Positions 1 through 11,114 of a stretch of 64,000 nt of DNA are shown piece after piece. Location of the stretch: NCBI GenBank assembly GCA_033439265.1, contig JAVTVX010000020.1, positions 18,680,001 to 18,744,000 on the forward strand, written 5' to 3'. Both the position numbers and the translations under genes were made by a program. Numbering within the stretch: the first letter of the stretch is position 1; the number at the start of each line of letters is the position of its first letter. This DNA comes from Dillenia suffruticosa. Lineage: Eukaryota > Streptophyta > Magnoliopsida > Dilleniales > Dilleniaceae. The notes beneath the pieces were generated by a model, which worked only from the letters and a program-made list of their open reading frames with translations, did no database searches and was not told where the DNA came from.

Positions 1-90
1 GCATAAAGCTAATAGAATACATAGAGCCTCTATAACAAAAAGTCTTTCTCTCTCTTTGAACTAATAGAGAACCCAATTTTCAAATCCAAA

Positions 91-1347
91 ATGGTTTTAC
101 ACAAATCTTCAAGAATCATGGGAATAACAACAAAAAATCAATCTTCTTCACACATTAACATCTCAAGTTCTGATTCTCCAAGTTCTGATTCTTCAACTTC
201 TGATTTTTCAAGCTTTCGTTTCAATCATGACCCTCAGAACCCTAGATCAAATTCAACACCCTCTCGTAATTCTGATTCTCAATCAACTGAAAGTCAAACT
301 CATCTTTCGAATCAAGAATCCCATCAAAACTTCTCAGAAAACCAGATTCTTCAACCCCTTCGAATGCAACTTCCCTATACTCCATCACGTCCAATCATGT
401 TCGAAGTTGGTTCCTGTAGGTTTGTAGATTTCAACTATTTTGAATAAATGAGTTTGGAAATACGAACTATTTTTGAGAGGATTGGAGGTGTTGGATTGTG
501 TGACAGTAATAAGAACTGTATAAGGAAGGTAATCTTTGATTTCTACAAGAACTTAGATGCTAAAAATTTTGATATTTTGAGATCAAGAATATTGGATATT
601 AGAGTTGAGATTACTAAGAATGATATTGCTCAATGTTTAGGAGTTAAACGGACAGATGATTAGTTACTTGAAAACATGACGAAAAGAGATGTTTATAAGT
701 TATTTCATATAAATTCTAACTCTGGAATAGAATACTTGTATGAAAAAGACTTTCCTCACATTGTTAGAATTTTGCACAAGATTGTTTTGATGTGCCACAT
801 CCCAAGGTATGGAAATTCTACCACTGTGACAGTAAAGGATTGTAGAATTTTGGTTGCCCTTCTGCTAAACAGATAAATAGATATGATGAATGTCTTTATC
901 AATCACATTCATAGGAATAAGAGTAGCAAACCATATGAGAATGTTTTAATGAGGTTATTTGAGTTCAAAGGATTTGATTTTTCATTTTTAAAGAATTCTG
1001 TCCTAGAGCCATCAATTTTAGGAGAATCAATGGTATCTCACATGAGAATAACTATTTATGATGATAATGTTTGGAGAGGCAAAGATGATTCTTTCTGGAA
1101 ATGAAAAATTCAAGGAAATAGAGGAATAGATTGTCCATTTACAGAAAAAGTAAATGAAGAATCTCTGAGATCCATATTTGACCATGGTGAATCTTCAAAA
1201 AGGAAGAAAAAGCAAACTAAGACAACTGATGAAGATGACTGGAAGCAAATGATTGAAAAGAAAATTGATGAGTGTATAGAAAGACAACAAGAAACTCAAT
1301 CATAGATTTCTGAAATTCTGAAGTTGCTGTCCAAGAATACATCTTAA
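91..1347 (+). pseudogene. env-like / 'putative plant transposon protein' ORF, broken by five stops
   Basis: One reading frame runs from an ATG at 91 to a TAA at 1345-1347 with no frameshift. It is interrupted by stops at 445 (TAA), 661 (TAG), 874 (TAA), 1102 (TGA) and 1303 (TAG). About the first 110 codons are Ser/Asn/Gln-rich low complexity. Codons of roughly 120-340 resemble the domain that databases call putative plant transposon or envelope-like protein: an FYKNL-type motif, then an I..N...LGV-type motif. The end is Lys/Glu-rich (KRKKKQ) and probably helical. The place just before a PPT and LTR fits an extra ORF of a Sirevirus-like element. Its biochemical role is unknown. All five stops could come from C-to-T or G-to-A transitions, so decay by cytosine deamination is a reasonable inference. 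The family call is tentative. Confidence 0.55.
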
Positions 1348-2022
1348 GTTTACCCATTTCCTGTTCTGAAATTTTGAAGTGTATGGAAAATTGATAAGTG
1401 TATGAAATAGGCTGTCCCTATACTCTGTCATTTACTTCTATATTTTGACAAAAACATAGCTTTTGTATTTCGATGCTGTTGTATTTTTGTCACACTTCAA
1501 TATAATCGATGTTTTCTTTTCGTATCAGAATGTCTTCAATAAAATTGTACTTCAATGTTTCAATATTTCAATCCTTCTATACTACAATACTTCAATATTT
1601 CATAGCTGTAATTCTTTTTAATGCAATAAAAAGAGGGAGAATAAATTAAAAAAAAATTGCTCACACAGAAGCCAAATAATGTACAACCAGAAGTCATTTT
1701 TTTACATTGAGGGAGAGAACATTGAAAATATTATATAACAAATAATAAAGTTCAAAACCATTGACTGTACTTTGAAACTTAGAAGATTACTAATGTCTGC
1801 ACAATGACTTGACTGTACTTTGAAACTTGGAAGATCACTAAGGACTGCACTTTGAACTTTGAACATCACAACTTAAATAAAATAAACAAGTTTTAAATTG
1901 GATGAATATTGGTGAACACTAAGTATATGTATTTGCTTGCATTAATTGATATTGTATTCATATGACTTATATGATTATTTGAGAATATGCTATATTTTTA
2001 TTTTTTAAAGGTTTTGTTGTCA
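1348..2022. other. Non-coding spacer between env-like ORF and LTR
   Basis: This is AT-rich sequence with repeated short phrases such as CTTCAATA and CTTTGAAACTT (1480-1600, 1760-1870) and no credible ORF. It corresponds to the non-coding stretch between the last ORF and the polypurine tract of the retrotransposon. Confidence 0.4.
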
Positions 2023-2038
2023 TAAAAAAGATGAAGAA
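2023..2038 (+). other. Polypurine tract (degenerate)
   Basis: A purine run (AAAAAAGATGAAGAA) sits immediately before the TGTT start of the LTR. Related elements carry a GGGGGAGA-type tract at this place, where it primes plus-strand DNA synthesis. Here the tract is partly eroded. Confidence 0.5.
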
Positions 2039-3449
2039 TGTTAAGAAAATTGTTATCTCCTTAGTTTTGATAATAACAAAATCTCTCATATGGTTCTTAT
2101 TTAGTGTGCAGAATTTTTTATTCAATATAAAAGTGATAGAACCAGTCATCAATCATAAAAGCAAGACTTATTCGGTCCTAGAAGTAAGATTTTTTGATAC
2201 TTGTTGAAAACCCAACCAGTAAGATAAGTGTAGCTTGGATACTACACTTAACTTATAATTGATCCTAAATGTATATAAAAAATATCTCAACATGAGGACA
2301 ATTCATATTCCACTACTTAAAAATTTTTCGAAGTATTGAAGTGTAATCATTTGGATATATTTGGATAGTCATATCTTTTTATGTGCTAAAATATTTCCAA
2401 AACCAAAAATTATATTTCAAAGAAGATGTGTGAAACTTCAATTTTAAGAATTTATAGTTCAAATATTTTGCGGATATGTTAGAAAAAAATCAGTTGGAAG
2501 TTAACTAGTTATCCATTTTTCACAATAGAATTATGTGTCAAAAAATGGTTGTCAAGAGGTATTGACTTTCAATAACTTTACCACTAGTCTTGGATATTTG
2601 AATTTGATTATGTTACATTATAGTACTACAGTTGAATAGCAAATATGATGATTCGTGACACATTTACCTGAGATTTTTGTAGAGAAATAAATTAACAAAG
2701 TTAGCTAGTTGTTCAGAAAAATTTAGAATTAGGAGCAGATTTTCTGAAATAGGTTTCGAATTTTTTGAAGGAGCAATCTTTTGGATATAATCAAAACAAC
2801 TCTTAAATATATTAGAGAGATGTTTACTCTCGGTAAACATCAAATTTCAACAGAATTTGGAGTCTATTTTTTCGGAACTGTTGTTGAAAATTTGTTGTAG
2901 TAATTCTGGAATTTTTACTGTTGTTTATTGAGTCTCTTTGCTATCCAATGCAGCAGCTATCAGAAGGTTTTTCACTGTATGAGAATAGAAGACGTGAGAG
3001 GCTAAATAACTATCGATTTTTGAGACTTCATAATACCAAAAACTCAAGAAGAACCTTTGCAATTCTGAGCGCTATTGTTGTCATTTTTATTTATTTATCT
3101 TGTAATCTTTGATTGAACATTTGTATAATTTGTCTTTCATTGTTGGATAAAACAATCTTCCTAGAGTAAAGATCAGAAGTCAACAAGTGGATGTACTGTG
3201 TTGTCTTGGATTATAGTGAAAACTAACAGGTTGCTAGAGTTTGGCTTGTTTGGCTGGAGGAGTGGATGTAGGCACAAGGCCAAATCACTATAAACCAGAT
3301 TTATCTCCTTACTCTCTTGTTTATTTTTGCTATATTTTCTATATTGATGATAGGTTTACATAGATATAAGTGGAGTTAGATAAAAATTTAAAAAACCAAT
3401 TTTAGACAATCAATTCAACCACCTTTCTTGGTTCTCTTTGGGACCAACA
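2039..3449 (+). repeat. LTR of Sirevirus-like retrotransposon (about 1.4 kb)
   Basis: It begins TGTTAAG after a polypurine tract and contains the frequent LTR-start phrase TTTTGATAATAACAAAA at about 2067-2083. Near its end are a GTGGATGTAGGCACAAGG phrase (about 3262-3279) with CACTATAAA a few bases on, features common near U5 of plant copia LTRs. It closes with a C-rich phrase and CCAACA at 3444-3449. Only one copy is present in the window, so LTR identity cannot be measured. Confidence 0.55.
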
Positions 3450-3459
3450 ATAATAATAT

Positions 3460-3467
3460 TGGTATCA
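3460..3467 (+). other. Primer-binding-site remnant (tRNA-iMet type)
   Basis: TGGTATCA matches the first 8 bases of the usual plant initiator-Met primer site TGGTATCAGAGC and then diverges. It lies about 10 bp after the LTR end, separated by an AAT-repeat expansion. An 8 bp match is weak alone; its position directly after an LTR terminus gives it weight. Confidence 0.35.
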
Positions 3468-4497
3468 TGTGTATTTTTTTCTGAAGTATTCGCTTTCCAT
3501 ATATTGGATATCCACCCAAATTCCCTAAAATTTATAACAAATCTAACTTTTTACGAACTCCAAATGTCCATCGGCCCGAGGGGTATCATTTTATACTCAA
3601 CAACTCGATCTACTCCCTCTTGCCGATATCTTTTCTCTGATTCCTTTCATAATTGGCCTCCTCCTAGTTCTAATTGTGATATTCTATTGACCCCATCACA
3701 TCTTTGTTTCTTTTTTTTTTTCTTAACATTTGTATCCAAAATTATTTTCTGACTAATTCGATACAAGTATTTACAGAACCTTATTTAGAAAGACAACTCT
3801 CCTAATATAGTTTTTTTTTTCTTTTTTTGTTGTTTTTATTTTTATTGCATATGGGATCAACAAAATATTGAATCTAAATCTATTGGTTAATGCATATATA
3901 AATATATATACGTACAAAGATATATAATGTGTGCGTACACGCATGCACTGAGATTGTGGAGATTCATGGGTCCGTTTGGGTGTTTGCCCGACTCCCGTTT
4001 GATACTATGACTAAACAATCATTTAGGCAATATTAATGTTAATATATGTCCGTACATAAATTTTTTAAGTAGTAAATGCCATGGAAACTTTTTTTAAAAA
4101 AAATAATAAATTACTAATCATTTTTTGCTTAACAAGCAAGCATTTCTTGTTGATTAACTAAGAATGTTTTTTTAATTTTGTTTAAATAGCATCCTTTTTC
4201 ATAATTGATAAATTTATTTTTGTTTGACATTTTCGTTATGTGGGTCTGTTGCAGTAGGACGGCTCCCCTTGCCCTTTTTTTGTTTTAATTATCATTATCT
4301 TGGAGGTTAGGGTTTAATGATAATTGAATGAGGGAAGAATGCGTGTACTATTAAAGGGGAGTTAAAAGTGCACTCGAATTGCTCTAGAAATTGGTAGGTA
4401 AAACACAGTTTGCAAAGATTTATTTAAACTACTAACACTTGCGTGATAATTCAATTCTTAGGAAGCTGTCTCTAGTGTTGACCTTCACTATCCTAAT
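3468..4497. other. Intergenic AT-rich sequence, nothing recognised
   Basis: The stretch contains poly-T runs (3708-3721, 3810-3822), TATA-rich tracts (about 3893-3911) and no ORF with recognisable protein features. A 104-codon open frame at 3438-3752 is Phe-rich and overlaps poly-T, so it is treated as chance. Confidence 0.4.
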
Positions 4498-5405
4498 CAT
4501 AGTTATTAAACTCAGACCCTCAACTCATATATTTTATAGATCAATTCATAAATTAGATCATTTATACAGTCAATCCATACAAATCTATGACCCAATAGCA
4601 GATCGACCATTAACTCGTATGACCTACAAACTTTTACAAAATTTATACATAGTTATTATAATTCTTCATGATCCTGGTATTAATTTTTGTCATATTTGAA
4701 AAAATCTCTCTCTCTCTTTCATATTATTAATTAAGGAGTAAAAAACCTTTTGTTATTAATGGAATCAAAGTTATGTCCCAAAGAAAAAAAAGTAAAAAAA
4801 ATCAACTTTTCAATAGCATTATCTCATACTCATAATGATCTTCTCTTACCCTATTCAAAAGATGTCTCAAATGAGTGATAAAACTTATAACATATTCCAA
4901 AAACACATAAAAAAATATATTACTTAAATAATTTCTTATTAATAACGATACTACCACCCTATTTCTTTTTTTTTAAAGAGAGAGAGAGAGAGAGCTTAAA
5001 GGAAATATTCTCTCATGCTCTCTATTTGCTCTTCTCTTCCCCATCTCTATATAAGTTTCAACACTTTATATTTGACAAAATTTTATCTTGAGACATTTAT
5101 TTTAAAGTTGGATAATTTTGTTTCATGTTTATTATTTATATTTTATTTATTTTTCTTCTTATTTGTTATATTGAGACAATAAAAATGTAAATTTATGATT
5201 TTTTTAATTTTTATACATAGTTACATTATTTTTTATAAATATTGTGACTGATATTTTATATTTTAAAAAATATAATTATATATATTTTTATATTTTAAAA
5301 TAATAAAAAAATCAGTAGTTGAACCGGTGATTCAACAATTAAATCGGTCGAATCATAAATTTCAAAACACAGGAATCAATATGCAAGTTGGGTTTAATAA
5401 CAATG
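4498..5405. mobile_element. Candidate non-autonomous TIR element, about 0.9 kb
   Basis: The left end CATAGTTATTAAACTC (4498-4513) and the right end GGGTTTAATAACAATG (5390-5405) are inverted repeats matching at 14 of 16 positions. Inside are GACCCAATAG- and TTGAACCGG-type phrases (about 4590 and 5314) that recall the AACCGG-rich MITEs common in plants. There is no coding sequence. No convincing target-site duplication was found, so the boundaries and superfamily are open. A GA microsatellite lies inside at 4977-4994. Confidence 0.35.
4977..4994. repeat. (GA)n microsatellite
   Basis: Perfect GA dinucleotide repeat of about nine units in AT-rich sequence. Confidence 0.9.
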
Positions 5406-5470
5406 GTCATAATTCTAACGCCGTCAACTCTGACCCCAAATTGTAAAAGAAATGGATCTTCCATCCCATT

Positions 5471-5865
5471 TAGGGGTGTTATAACACTCAAGTCGAGTCA
5501 AGTAGTGTCAATACTCGAGCTCGCCTTGAGCAATGGTTAAGTGAGCTCAAGCTCATTGAGCTTGCATTTGTAGAGCTCGAGCTTAGCTCAAAGTGTCATC
5601 GAGTAGCTGGAACTCAAGTGTCGTTAGGGTTAGCGACACATATAAAAATTATTATATTCAAAAGAATATAAATATAAACATAATTTTACACATAAAAATT
5701 ATTTTAAATATATATAATTATATTGGATAACTCGATGAATTTTCAAACACAATCCATTATGGGCTCAAGCTTGATGACAAACTACCCAAGATCGAGCTTG
5801 AGTTGAGTTTTGATCGGGTAGTGTCATGAGTAACTGTGACACTACTCGATTCTCATAACACCTCT
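5471..5865. mobile_element. MITE-like element, hAT-type termini
   Basis: The 395 bp element has inverted ends: TAGGGGTGTTAT at 5471-5482 and ATAACACCTCTA at 5854-5865. The inverted homology extends through TAGTGTCA (5503-5510 against TGACACTA 5837-5844). Internal CTCGAGC/GCTCAAGC-rich stretches (5513-5590, 5762-5805) also form partial inverted repeats. The TAGGGGTG start resembles hAT-derived MITEs. No clear 8 bp target duplication is visible, so the superfamily is inferred from the termini only. It has no coding capacity. Confidence 0.55.
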
Positions 5866-5923
5866 AGTTTTATCCTGTTTGGGAGACATTTTTAGTTCTC
5901 TTGATGGAGTTGATGGTGATGGA

Positions 5924-6346
5924 TGTCATGTGGCTTTGTCCCACATCGATTCCTTGGAAGAAGCATCTCTCTCATAGCTCCTGTATATAATTCTATATCC
6001 CACATAGATTTTCAAGCAAGCCATCTCTCCAAAATTCAAGTATAAATAAGGTCAGGTATCATCAAACCAACAAAAATAGTAAAATAAGTTTGATCATTAA
6101 GCTTGAGCCCCTTTTCTCTCTCTCTTGTAAAATGATATTTTGAGCCTACGAATACTTTTCTAAGATAATTGTATTGTTTTCTTCTATAGTGAATTTCGCT
6201 CCTCTCTTGCCCGTGGATATAGGTCTATTTGACCGAACCACATAAATTTTGTCTCTTTGTTATATTTTCTTTGTCTCTGCTTATTTTAATTTTGTTTTGT
6301 TATTTGTCACCCTCTGGTTAATTTCTTGCTTTTTCGGATTCCAACA
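5924..6346 (+). repeat. 5' LTR of copia 1
   Basis: This 423 bp LTR begins TG and ends CA. It aligns along its length with the 3' LTR pieces at 10363-10606 and 17656-17840, for example through shared GAAGAAGCATCTCTCTCATAG and TATAAATAAGGTC phrases. Many substitutions separate the copies, so the insertion is old. Confidence 0.92.
6041..6048 (+). promoter_or_regulatory. TATA box of copia 1 LTR
   Basis: TATAAATA lies in the middle of the 5' LTR and is conserved in the 3' LTR (10463-10470). This is the likely core promoter of the retroelement transcript. Confidence 0.6.
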
Positions 6347-6349
6347 AAC

Positions 6350-6361
6350 TGCTATTAGAGC
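6350..6361 (+). other. Primer-binding site of copia 1
   Basis: TGCTATTAGAGC, three bases after the LTR end, matches the plant tRNA-iMet primer site TGGTATCAGAGC at 10 of 12 positions. Confidence 0.7.
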
Positions 6362-6389
6362 TATTTTGAGGAATTTTTTGGTTGGCAAC

Positions 6390-7233
6390 ATGACTATAAC
6401 AAAAATAGTTGTCGACAAATTCAACCGAAATGTCAACTTCGGGATGTGACAACTTAGAATGGAGGTTATTTTGGTTCATGACAAAGTTGATTTAGCATTA
6501 TAGGGGGTAGAGGCTAAACCAACTAGTCTGACATATGCAAACTTTGTTGCAATGGATAAGAAGGCGAGATCTGAGATTATTTTGAGCCTCTCATATGAGA
6601 TTTTGTAGAAGGTTGCTATAGAAACTACGACTAAGACCATGTGGGATAACTTTAAAGTTTTGTATATGAAGAAGACGATCAAGAACATACTTTATCTAAA
6701 ATAGAGTTTGTATATGTTTCGTATAATAGAAGATACATCTATACTCTCTCATTTTGATAAATTTGATTCTATTATTATGGATTTGGAGAATATAGATTCA
6801 AAAATTGATGATGAGGATCAGACCATGTTGTTATTATATTCTCTTCCCTAATTTTTTAAGTATTTTCGTGATATTATGATTTATAGTAAAAAAATATTTC
6901 GATCAAGAAATAAAATCTGCTTTAAAATCTAAAGAATTGATAGATACGGATATTATTGAGAAAATTAATAGTGATCAAACTCAAGGTTTGGTTGTTAGGG
7001 GTAGAACTGAGAAGAGAGAATCTAACAATAGTAAATCTAAATACAAATCTAAATTCAAATATAAAAATTTGAAATATAATTATTGTCACAAATTGGGGCA
7101 CACTAAGATCAATTGTTTTAAGTTGAAAAATAAGTTAAAGCAAAAGGAAAAATCTGATGAGAAAAACATTAAGGCCACCGAGACTAGCATTGCAGCAATT
7201 GAGAATAATGGAAAATATATTATGTATAATTGA
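6390..7233 (+). pseudogene. Copia 1 gag (capsid/nucleocapsid) pseudogene
   Basis: Gag would package the element RNA in cytoplasmic particles. The ATG at 6390 follows the PBS. Translation in pieces shows the usual plant copia gag layout: a WDNF-type motif near 6640, a LLYSLP-type motif near 6830, a basic Lys-rich linker, then a zinc knuckle at 7075-7116. In the knuckle the first Cys position is Tyr (TAT at 7075), while the second Cys, the His and the last Cys remain. There are stops at 6447 and later, and frameshifts around 6850-6930. The last open segment (6937-7233) has a Lys-rich tail and ends at a TGA just before the protease region. Confidence 0.8.
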
Positions 7234-7261
7234 TGACAGGATGAGATTTAAAAATAAATAA

Positions 7262-10257
7262 AATTTAAATTCGGCTTGTTCTTATCATATATATCCCAAT
7301 AGGGATTTGTTTTCTACTTATGAACCAGTTAATGGTAGAATTCTTTTGATGGGCAATGATACTATTTGTAATATTGTTGGTAAGGGAATAGTCCAAATTA
7401 AAATGCATGATGGTATTTTGAGGACACTCACTGATGTTAGATATATTCTTGATTTGAAGAAAAATCTCATCTCTTTAGGCACGCTAGAAGCTCTTGGATG
7501 CAAATACACAGTTAAAGGTGGAGTTATGAAAGTGTTTAGTGGTGCTCTTATTACTATGAAAGTTTACAAATCTGGCAAATTGTATCTTTTGTAGAGATCT
7601 ATATTGTTATTGGTTTAGTTGTAGTCTCATCATTAATGTCTGATTTTGACATCACTAAATTGTGACATATGCACTTGGGGCATATGTACGAGAAAGGCTT
7701 AAGTATATTAAGCTAAAAGAGTTTTCTATATCGGCAGAATACCGGATTATTGGAATTCTGTGAACATTGTGTTTTTAAGAAGTAGAAAAGGCTTGGCTTT
7801 TATTCACCTGCAATTGATAAAACAAAAGGCACTCTTGACTATATTCATTTGGATTAGTGGGGACCAGCTCATGTTCAGTCAAAGGTGGTGCCAGGTATAT
7901 ATTGACATTTATTGATGATTATTCAAGAAAGGTCTGGGTTTATTTTCCTAAGCATAAGAATGATATTTACCTAACTTTCAAATAATAAAAGGTTTTGATT
8001 GAAAAAGAAATAGGTATACAGATAAAACGACTTAGAACAGATAATGGCATGGAGTTCTATGAAGGTGAATTCGATGAATTTCGCAAGAATGAAGGAATTG
8101 TTTGCCACCGCACGGTTAGAATGATCCCTTAGCAAAATGGTGTGGTTGAATGAATGAATAGACGACTGTTAGAGAAAGCAAGATGTAAACTCTAATAAGA
8201 GCCTAGCAAAGGAATTTTGAGTAGAGTTTGCAACTCTTAATTTTAAAACTCTTGAGAAAATTTGGTCAGATACTCCTGTTGATTACTCTAACTTTAGAGT
8301 TTTTGGGTGTTGAACATACATGCATGTAAATGATGGCAAATTAAAGTCTCGCGCTAAAAAATGCATTTTTCTTGGGTATACTTCAAGGATAAAAGGACAC
8401 AAATTATGGTGTCATGATCTCAAATCCCCAAAATTTGTAATTAGTAAAGATATTACTTTTGATAAATTATCGATGTTATCTCCCAAGAAAGAGTCCTTTA
8501 GTTCTTGTGGCACAGATAATAGTATGTAGAAGTAGGTGGAGCTTGAGATTAGCAGTTCTGGTCCTCTTTAAACAGACTCTTCAATTCAGTCAATATCGGT
8601 AGATGCAAATGAATCTACTAATGAAGATATTTCAAAAGAGGAGCAATATTCAATTGCCAGAGATAGACCGAGAAGAGATATTCGACCACCAAAAAGATAT
8701 ATAAATTTAGTTGCATATGTTTTGTCAGTTGTAGAAGAAATTAATGGAGTATGTGAACATTCTATTTATTCAGAAGTTTTTTCTTGTAATAATTCTGCTA
8801 AATGTTTAATTGCGATGAATGACAAAATTGAATCTTTTTGTTGAAATAAAACTTGGATTCTTGTGAAGACGCATTTGAATAAGAAAATTGTGGATTACAA
8901 ATAGGTTTTCAAAAAGAAAGAAAACATTTTAGGAGGTTGAAGATATAAGGTACAAAACACGTTTGGTTACAAAGGGTTATAGTCAGGTATAAGGTATTGG
9001 TTTTAATAATATATTCTCACCAATTGTTAAGCATAACTCTATTCGTATTTTGGTTGTTTTAGTTGTCATGTATAACTTAGATTGATGTTTAAATAGCTTT
9101 TTTACATGGTGAACTTGAAGAAAAAATTTATATGAAGCAACCAAGGGATCTGAAATTGAAGGAAAGGAAGACCATATCTGTTTGTCAAAGAAATCTTTGT
9201 GCTGATTGAAATAGTATCCAATATAATGGTATAAGAGATTTGATTCATTTATATTAAGTCATGATTATTCAATAAGCATGTATGATAGTTGCATTTACTT
9301 TCGGAAGTTAAATAATGGTTCTTTCATTTATTTGTTGATTTATGTTGATGATATACTTGTTACTATTAAGAATTTGTTAGAAATACTCACTTTGAAGTTG
9401 CAGTTAAGTAATGAATTTGATATGAAAATTTTGAAAATTCTTGGAATAGAAATTATAAGAGAGATTGAGGAGTTAAAAAATTATTCTTGATATAGAATAA
9501 TTATCTTAAGAAAGTTTTGGAAAGATTTGGCATGAAAGATACTAAGCCTGTGAATATTTCGTTTACTAACCGTTTTAAGATATCTACTGGTCAGACACCA
9601 CAGTCAGCTGAAGAAGAGGATTATATGGCTCAAGTTTCATATCCCAGTACAGTTGGCAATATTATGTATGCAATGATTTGTACACATTTGGGTATTTCAC
9701 ATGTAGTCAGTGTAGTTGATTGATATATGTCTAATCTAGGAAAGACACATCGGTAGGCTATGAAATGGAATCTCAAATACTTGCGGGTACTTTAAATACT
9801 TATTTGGAGTTTGGAAATAACAATAACACTTTGATTGATTTTGTAAATGTTGATTACGACGGAGATCTTGATAAAAGAATATCACTTTTAGGTTATGCAT
9901 TTTGCATTGGCGGTTGTATAGTCAATTGGAAATCTATCTATTACCTGTTGTAGCATTGTCTACCAGGAAAATAGAATATATGGCTGTAATTGAGACAATC
10001 AAAGAATTTTGTGGTTGAAAGATTTGTATGGCAAGCTCATTCTATATCAAGGTGTCATTGCTATTCACTGCAATAGTCAGAGTTCTCTGTATTTAACTAA
10101 AGACCAGATGTATCATGAGAGGACAAAACATACCGATATAAAATTTCATTTTATTCGGAATATCATTGCTGAAAGAAAGAAGATCATTGTTCAGAATATC
10201 TATACCAATGATAATTCTGCTAATATGTTTACAAAGTCTCTTCCGGTTTATGCTTGA
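7262..10257 (+). pseudogene. Copia 1 pol (protease-integrase-RT-RNase H) pseudogene
   Basis: The domains follow copia order. Protease (about 7262-7400): the usual catalytic DSA motif reads NSA (AAT at 7268). GAG-pre-integrase (7300-7720) has an LGHM motif and the LKKNLISLG phrase. Integrase core (7840-8210) has [14 protein letters not shown] and a degenerate QNGVVE. The post-integrase segment (8320-8529) has KCIFLGY. Reverse transcriptase (8830-9490) keeps an intact YVDD at about 9340. RNase H (9517-10257) has HERTKHTD and a DQMYHE phrase; its CDSQS-type motif reads CNSQS. In-frame stops (for example within the QQNGV and LDxWGP motifs) and several frameshifts destroy the polyprotein. Confidence 0.88.
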
Positions 10258-10350
10258 ACTTGGTTGGTGTTCATTACTTATAATTAGCCCATTGGGCATT
10301 TTGTGAAGAAGGTGGAGCATATTTGCTATTTGTTAATGTTGGGACATGAC

Positions 10351-10362
10351 AAGGTGGAGATT
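10351..10362 (+). other. Polypurine tract of copia 1
   Basis: AAGGTGGAGATT immediately precedes the TG start of the 3' LTR, as usual in plant copia elements. Confidence 0.75.
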
Positions 10363-10606
10363 TGTTATGTGGTTTTGTCATACATTAATTCCTTGGAAGA
10401 AGCATCTCTCTCATAGCTTCATCCCACATGGATTTTCAAGGAAGCCATCTCTCCAAAATAAGTATAAATAAGGTCGGGCATCATCAAACCAGCGGAAGTA
10501 GTAAAGTGTGTTATAATCTTTTGATCATTAAATTTGAACTCCTTTTTCCACTCTCTTGTAAGATGGTTTTTTGAGGTTAGAAACACTTTTTAAACCATTT
10601 GTATTT
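10363..10606 (+). repeat. 3' LTR of copia 1, first part
   Basis: It begins TGTTATGTGG and aligns with the 5' LTR. It breaks off after GTATTT, where copia 2 is inserted. Confidence 0.92.
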
Positions 10607-11097
10607 TGTTGGATTTAATCGGACATGTAGAAGCGTAAATAAATAAATCGGAATTTTTCGGATAAATATCTCGACAGGGCGGTCTCTAAAAATCAACCGT
10701 GTCGTGATGTCTCTCGAAAAGATCGCACGGTCGGATGGTGATAACGCAATCGAACCACCACCATAAATTCACAACGCCTCAACCCAAGTCCGGTGACGAC
10801 TTTGACGAATGAGATTTTCCTACGCGAAAATCCTCAACTCTCAATGTGTTTTCTTTTTGTCTCTCTCAAGAGATGTGTGTTTCCATGTGCAAACCCTCGC
10901 CTCCTTCAGCATTTCCCCAAAGTCTCACTACTTGGACAGAAGAGTGCTTCCTCATGGAGGAATCCCAAGGGGTCATTGGCAAGTCATTATAGGTGGTTAA
11001 TTATGTGGTTAATGGCAGTAGTAAATGGGATAATGGGAGTTACTCCATTTTCCCAAAGATGACCAAAATGCCCCACAATGGGCATAAATAACCAATA
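10607..11097 (-). repeat. Left LTR (3' LTR) of copia 2
   Basis: Starts TGTTGGATTTAATC and ends ACCAATA, where the right copy ends ACCAACA. It is the downstream LTR of this minus-strand element. Confidence 0.92.
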
Positions 11098-11114
11098 TCT
11101 CCCACTTGCACTTG
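11098..11114 (-). other. Polypurine tract of copia 2
   Basis: On the minus strand the sequence reads CAAGTGCAAGTGGGAGA directly before the LTR. AAGTGGGAGA is the common PPT form in plant copia elements. Confidence 0.85.

Larger units (their letters stand above)
1..3449 (+). mobile_element. 3' part of a decayed LTR retrotransposon (env-like ORF, PPT, LTR)
   Basis: The segments occur in the order expected for the 3' part of a plant LTR retrotransposon: a degenerate extra ORF (91-1347), a polypurine tract (2023-2038), then a long LTR opening with TGTTAAG at 2039 and closing with CCAACA at 3449. An envelope-like ORF between pol and the 3' LTR, and an LTR opening that contains a TTTTGATAATAACAAAA motif, are typical of Sirevirus-type copia elements. 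This class assignment is inference from layout because no pol is present in the window. The 5' part lies outside the window. Boundaries are by eye and no flanking target duplication could be confirmed. Confidence 0.6.

Noticed and set aside
3438-3752. 104-codon open frame after the LTR
   Set aside because: It starts inside the LTR end and finishes in poly-T; the Phe-run is compositional and no domain is recognisable.
3960-4010. GGGTCCGTTTGGG motif typical of some MITE ends
   Set aside because: No inverted partner CCCAAACGGACCC was found nearby.
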